64,000 bases of DNA from Sinohyriopsis cumingii. Lineage: Eukaryota; Mollusca; Bivalvia; Unionida; Unionidae. The stretch spans positions 22,394,308 to 22,458,307 of the forward strand of contig CM068841.1 in NCBI GenBank assembly GCA_028554795.2, written 5' to 3'. Below the pieces are notes generated by a model, which saw nothing but the letters and a program-made list of their open reading frames with translations, did not search any database and was not told the origin of the DNA. Made by a program: the position numbers and the translations under genes. Below, in pieces: positions 60,101 to 64,000 of this stretch (within the stretch, counting starts at the first letter, position 1; each line of letters starts with the position of its first letter).

Positions 60101-63100
60101 ATTGTACACTCTAACATTGTCAGATGGCAGTTATGTATACTCCCACATTTTCAGATGGTAATTATGTATACTACCACAGTTTCAGATGGTAATTATGTAC
60201 ACTACCACAGTTTCAGATGGTAATTATGCCCAAGAGATATTCAGATTTGGTCCAGTCAAGCTCAGGTTTGCAAGGTCCCAAAAAATTAAGATGTGTCATA
60301 TTAAGTTTGTGATGTTAATGTTCTGCAAGTTTTATACTCTTTATACTCTATCACCACACCACAAACAGCACTTTTATTTTGTACCACATTCTTCAAACAT
60401 GTACATGCTTGCAGCTTCTTTAATCTATCAATCCATTTTTCAGAAGATTTTCTTTCGAAGTCAATTATTTCCATCTTGTCATCAGTGCTGAGGCTAGTCT
60501 CACATTTTTTTCATGCAGACATGATAATGTGAATATACTATTTAAAGCAAGTTTTGACAAGTAGGAAATGAATATTTATTTTGTAACTTTTAAGTTGTAT
60601 TTTTAATCTTAGGATTGGTACATATACCGAATTCGCAGACTTTCAGATCCTGAGTTTCAGTCTGTGAGCACTGAATGTGCCTACGTTGTTGAATTTGAAG
60701 AGTCGGATTGTCAGAGATTGTTTTGATGCATGTGACTCTATGTTAATGTAGTATTAAATGATCAAGGTTGGGTATTTATCGCTGTGTTAATTTTACCTAA
60801 TCACTCACAAAGTAAATAAAGTGCAAAGGAAAATTTAATCCTTATAATTCCATTTTACTTCCTTTCTGTCATCAGATCAGCAGATTTCAGCAGTAAAACA
60901 TTCACTTTGATGTAGACTGAAGTTTTCTTTCATTAGCCTAGTAACTGCAACAGAATACATGGCCTGATCTTCACTAACCAAGAGTCATCGATTCTTTACA
61001 GTAATATAGAGTGGAGTGTCATAGCAGGCCATGCCAGTGACAAATTGTTATGATCATTATTTTAATATATATATAAAAAATGGTTGATTCTGTTTAAACC
61101 TGGATATTACTTTTTTTCCCTAAAATTACACTTGTTTGTGTATGGCATGTATTATAGCTTTCATTGTTCTTTCCTTCTGTGCATTTTGATCTTTCAACAG
61201 CAAAATCGTGTCCATTGTTAGTGAGATCCCTTGCCTGACATATGACCCTGGCCTTTAATAACAGTACCTGCAACACATTGTCAAGGTGAAATGCAATAAT
61301 TTACAAAGATTGACTTCTAAAGCCTGCCATATGCAGGAAGGTCTGTGCATTTATATTGTTTTAGCTTCTAGTGGTCAATTTTAATCTGGGGTTTGTAAAT
61401 TTTGATCAGAAATCAAATCACAGTGGGGTTTGTTGTTGTTATGATTAGGGTGTAAGGGCGTTTATATCGATAAAACTTCACATCAGATGACCTGGAAACA
61501 GTGCATCAAAAGTAGTCCACAGAATTTATTGATGTGTAAAAAATCCCAGATCAGGTGACCATTTACATCTAATCAGAATATAGAAACCATGGTCAAGTCA
61601 TAAAAATTGGAACTATTGTTTGATCCTATAAACTTGTGAGATTTCTTTGAAAGGTGTTTATGGAAATAAAAAGCACTCGTCGCTAATATTAGCCAGCTGG
61701 AAATCTAGAACCCACTAATGGTGTTTATCATCAGTTTACATGACCAATTCATTCATATTTTTTGGCAAATAATTAAATGGATCATGTGTTCTCAAATCAT
61801 TCTCAAAAATTGGCCTGAGAATGATTGTTTAGTGGCATGTTGCCAATTTTTGCAAGATGAAAATTGGATGATGTGGGACCGGAAACAGACATGTGAGTAG
61901 ACATACGGTAACACTTAACAGGAAAAGAAAAATAAAGAGTGTGTGTGATTTGGATTTTAATGAGCTTTAACAATTTTTCAGTCATATCGCTACAGTATCT
62001 GCAGTGTGGCAGTTTATAGTGATGGCTAGCACTTGGGCATCATGCCACAGACATGTAGCATCATGTCCCACCCAGTTGCATTATCCTGACACCAGGCCGA
62101 CCAGTCCTAACTCTAGCGTCTTAATTCTGAGCCCCTAGCAAGGCAGTTGTTAGTACCATTTTTATAAGTCTTTGGTATGACTCAGCCAGGGCTCAAACCC
62201 ACAACCTCATGCATCCACCTCGGATGCTGTAATCATTAGGCCACTGGAACAGTCAAGTAAAGAGGGAATTCATCAATATCGGAAATATTTCAGTGAGGGA
62301 CTTAGTTTTCTCTCTCTCTCTCTCTCTCTCTTAGCCAGTTCCTAAAGCCTTATCTACCTAGTCATTTATCTCTCAGCTTTTATAAGTGTACATGGCTAAC
62401 TTTGTTATTTTAACTACTGTATATCTGCATTCTAATGGTTCCTTTTTTGCTATCTATTTATCTCTACTGTGTACATATATTTTTTAGGATCACTTAAATT
62501 ATTAAGATATTGTTTTAAGGTACAAACAAAAATAAAAATAAAATGAAAGTTCTATATCCATACAATAAATATAATGTGATTTTCATAAAATATCCTACCG
62601 ATATATTCTATTTTGCCATACTTTTTACTTTAGTTGGGATATTTTATTTTCATATTTTGGGGCAAGCTGAAATCAGCCAGGAGAAAGTTCAGTTTTTTAA
62701 TCAGCCTGCCCTTAGCAAATTGACTTTTATAAAATTTAGAAAGCCATACATACAGCTCTACCTTATTATAATGCATTAGTTGGGGTTTGTAGTCCAGTTC
62801 AGGTAGTGTTTTAATTTTGGTCATGGAGTCCATACTGGTACTGTATTGTATCGCATTGCATAGATCAAGGAAGAGCTTTACTTACTTGACAAGAAAAGGC
62901 ATAGATGCAACTGACATAAATTTCAGGGTTTCCTTTTATCCCTAACCAAGAAGCTGAGCTTTGGGGTAGAGGTTTGAGAATATGTGAGCAGAGGTTGAGG
63001 ATATGTGGGTGGAGGTTGAGGATATGTGGGTGGAGGTTAAGGGTAAGTGTTTTACAAAAACAGAACTCAAGGTTATAGTCAGACAATTACAGTTTTGAGT

Positions 63101-63245
63101 GTCATAATGTAATATAGGTACATTTATTTGTATATCATTAATCTTGCTTGCTTGTTGTTTTTATTTTCTTCTCCTTTTTTAGGAATCAAAGGCTATTGTG
63201 GACAAAGCCTTAGAATGTGGAATCAATTTCTTCGACACTGCAGAG
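55203..63245 (+). CDS. Aldo/keto reductase, first two coding exons, continues past the right edge
   Basis: Exon 1 (55203-55313) encodes MQRIRLSGTDLNVPRICIGC then WQMNNNQAHTWEAQTLE. Exon 2 (63183-63245) encodes ESKAIVDKALECGINFFDTA then E. They join in phase 0 into the N-terminus of an aldo/keto reductase: the first strand of the TIM barrel, the helix with IVDKAL, and the GINFFDTAE motif, whose Asp is one of the four catalytic residues; the catalytic Tyr should lie in the next exon, outside the window. Such enzymes reduce carbonyls with NADPH in the cytosol. The style resembles the bacterial-type Tas/YajO-like group rather than AKR1, but the substrate cannot be told. The first intron begins with GC, not GT (see findings). 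Exon 2 ends at GAG followed by GTACAG. Confidence 0.85.
56681..56756. repeat. (TA)n microsatellite
   Basis: About 38 TA units. Confidence 0.97.
57071..57149. repeat. (TA)n microsatellite
   Basis: About 39 TA units, 315 bp from the previous TA array. Confidence 0.97.
57618..57686 (+). mobile_element. SINE1 copy i, last 65 bp only
   Basis: CAGACATCATAGTGATATGA then CTG, and AAAAATCCAAATCACACACA match the SINE1 3' end. Extreme 5' truncation. Confidence 0.75.
58736..58855. mobile_element. Possible decayed pogo/Tigger terminal fragment
   Basis: ATACAGAAATGACCAGTCAT then AAGAAATCAGCTGTCTTAAG then AGACC, followed by GGTGGTCTCTCAAATTAG, resembles pogo-type termini, like 45700-45875. No matching far end was found. 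Confidence 0.3.
59690..60235. repeat. 29-bp minisatellite, about 18 units
   Basis: Units of CAGTTTCAGATGGTAATTAT then GTACACTAC, more uniform in the centre (59920-60060) and more diverged at both ends, as in a locally expanding array. Confidence 0.93.
61939..62254 (-). mobile_element. SINE1 copy j, full length
   Basis: Minus-strand SINE1 with a short GT tail at the left and a tRNA-like head at the right (TCATTAGGCCACTGGAACAG). AATAAAGAG / AGTAAAGAG may be a decayed target-site duplication. Confidence 0.9.
62310..62332. repeat. (CT)n microsatellite
   Basis: About 11 CT units. Confidence 0.93.
62965..63040. repeat. About 21-bp repeat, three to four units
   Basis: GAGGTTGAGGATATGTGGGT repeated with small changes, 140 bp left of aldo/keto reductase exon 2. 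Confidence 0.8.
63183..63245 (+). CDS. Aldo/keto reductase exon 2
   Basis: 21 codons; acceptor CTCCTTTTTTAG with a good pyrimidine tract, donor GTACAG. Contains the catalytic Asp of FFDTAE. Confidence 0.9.
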
Positions 63246-64000
63246 GTACAGTGAGAAATTTATATTTTGATAATTCCTTTGCTTGTTCTTAATGTTTCAT
63301 TGAGCCGGTGCCCATTATCGTTTAGAATGTATAAAAGGTTTATTTGCTTTATTGATGTTTTCTTCTTGGTGGAATAAAAACAAAAATATGTAAAGAAATA
63401 TGCCAACCAGTGAGTATGATACTAATAATTAATGTTTGATCACCCCGTAACAGTGCAAGAGAATATAGCAGTTTTTCTCTTGTACAATTTCAAAATGGAA
63501 TCATTTGTGGATTCTGGTGTAGTTGATCAAGGCATGCTAGAATCACATTGAGGAGCTTTCGTGACTTAGCTCTCTCACAAGTAACAGCAAACAGAATCTA
63601 TGAAGGTGCAGTCCCCCTGTCAGTTGACTCAAACTACAGTTCTTCCACATTGGTTTGATTTTTCTAATGTCTTAATAGCATGATCTTCTTTGGACCTACA
63701 TTCTACGGGCATCTCGAGTACATTGCCAGGAATCAAAATGAATAATACTGCAATGTTTACCAAAATTTCTACACAGTTTACAAAACCCAAACAATGCTGT
63801 TTAATTGAAATTATCTGAAACTCAACCTTTCCCACCTTCTACATCTTAGGCTCACTGAACAGCTGATTGATTCACTCAGCTTGTATTTATTTGCTTTTGC
63901 CTCTTATTATGACAGGATTCAGTATATAAGATATGACGCAGAAAATATATCCAACAGTCTAGGTAAAATATCACTAAAATGATTGTGATTTTTTTTTCCT
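63246..64000 (+). other. Start of aldo/keto reductase intron 2
   Basis: No further coding exon is seen before the edge. A candidate exon near 63917 was rejected because it has an in-frame stop. Confidence 0.7.

Larger units (their letters stand above)
55314..63182 (+). other. Aldo/keto reductase intron 1
   Basis: 7.9 kb. Contains two TA arrays, a SINE1 scrap, a possible pogo-type fragment, a 29-bp minisatellite, SINE1 copy j and a CT run. The stretches 55400-56650, 57160-57600, 57690-58730, 58860-59680 and 60250-61930 show nothing recognisable. Confidence 0.85.

Noticed and set aside
63917..63961. Candidate third exon of the aldo/keto reductase (TTATGACAG acceptor, GTAAAA donor)
   Set aside because: In the required phase 0 it reads DSVYKI then a stop, and it does not match the expected YG-containing continuation.

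Overview
This is a 64 kb piece of an animal nuclear genome. It is AT-rich, has long introns full of repeats, GT-AG splice sites, tRNA-derived SINEs, non-LTR and DIRS-like retroelement relics, and many minisatellites. The protein sequences and the repeat style (short foldback elements, about 150-bp degenerate tandem units carrying TGACCTTGACC-like cores, abundant TA and GT microsatellites) suggest a lophotrochozoan, most likely a marine mollusc. That placement is inference. There is no bacterial, organellar or CRISPR content.

Three host genes can be supported. (1) An intact single-exon ORF at 4518-5816 (+), an ankyrin-repeat protein ending in a SOCS box (ASB family, a predicted substrate receptor of a Cullin-5 ubiquitin ligase). 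(2) The complete 13-exon gene for 26S proteasome lid subunit Rpn6/PSMD11 on the minus strand, 54787 down to 16355. All 13 exons join in phase with canonical splice sites into 421 codons plus stop. (3) The first two coding exons of an aldo/keto reductase on the plus strand, starting at 55203 and running off the right edge. Genes 2 and 3 are head to head, with 415 bp between their start codons, and probably share a divergent promoter. The first intron of the aldo/keto reductase appears to be a GC-AG intron.

Layout: 1-720 decayed LINE reverse transcriptase; 720-4500 microsatellites and unannotated DNA; 4518-5816 ASB gene; 5.8-16 kb intergenic DNA with a foldback MITE, a modular tandem-repeat element and two degenerate satellite blocks; 16.3-54.8 kb PSMD11, whose 12 introns hold most of the mobile DNA (eight SINE1 copies, one SINE2, two Tigger/pogo relics, a LINE fragment, a DIRS-like RT/RNase H relic, a hAT-like MITE, a TTAA-flanked MITE and several minisatellite arrays); 54.8-55.2 kb divergent promoter region; 55.2-64 kb start of the aldo/keto reductase with a 7.9 kb first intron.

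Functionally, two of the three genes belong to the ubiquitin-proteasome system, but they lie more than 10 kb apart and nothing suggests co-regulation. No novel multi-gene system is evident. The most interesting material is the structure of the mobile DNA and the GC-AG intron.
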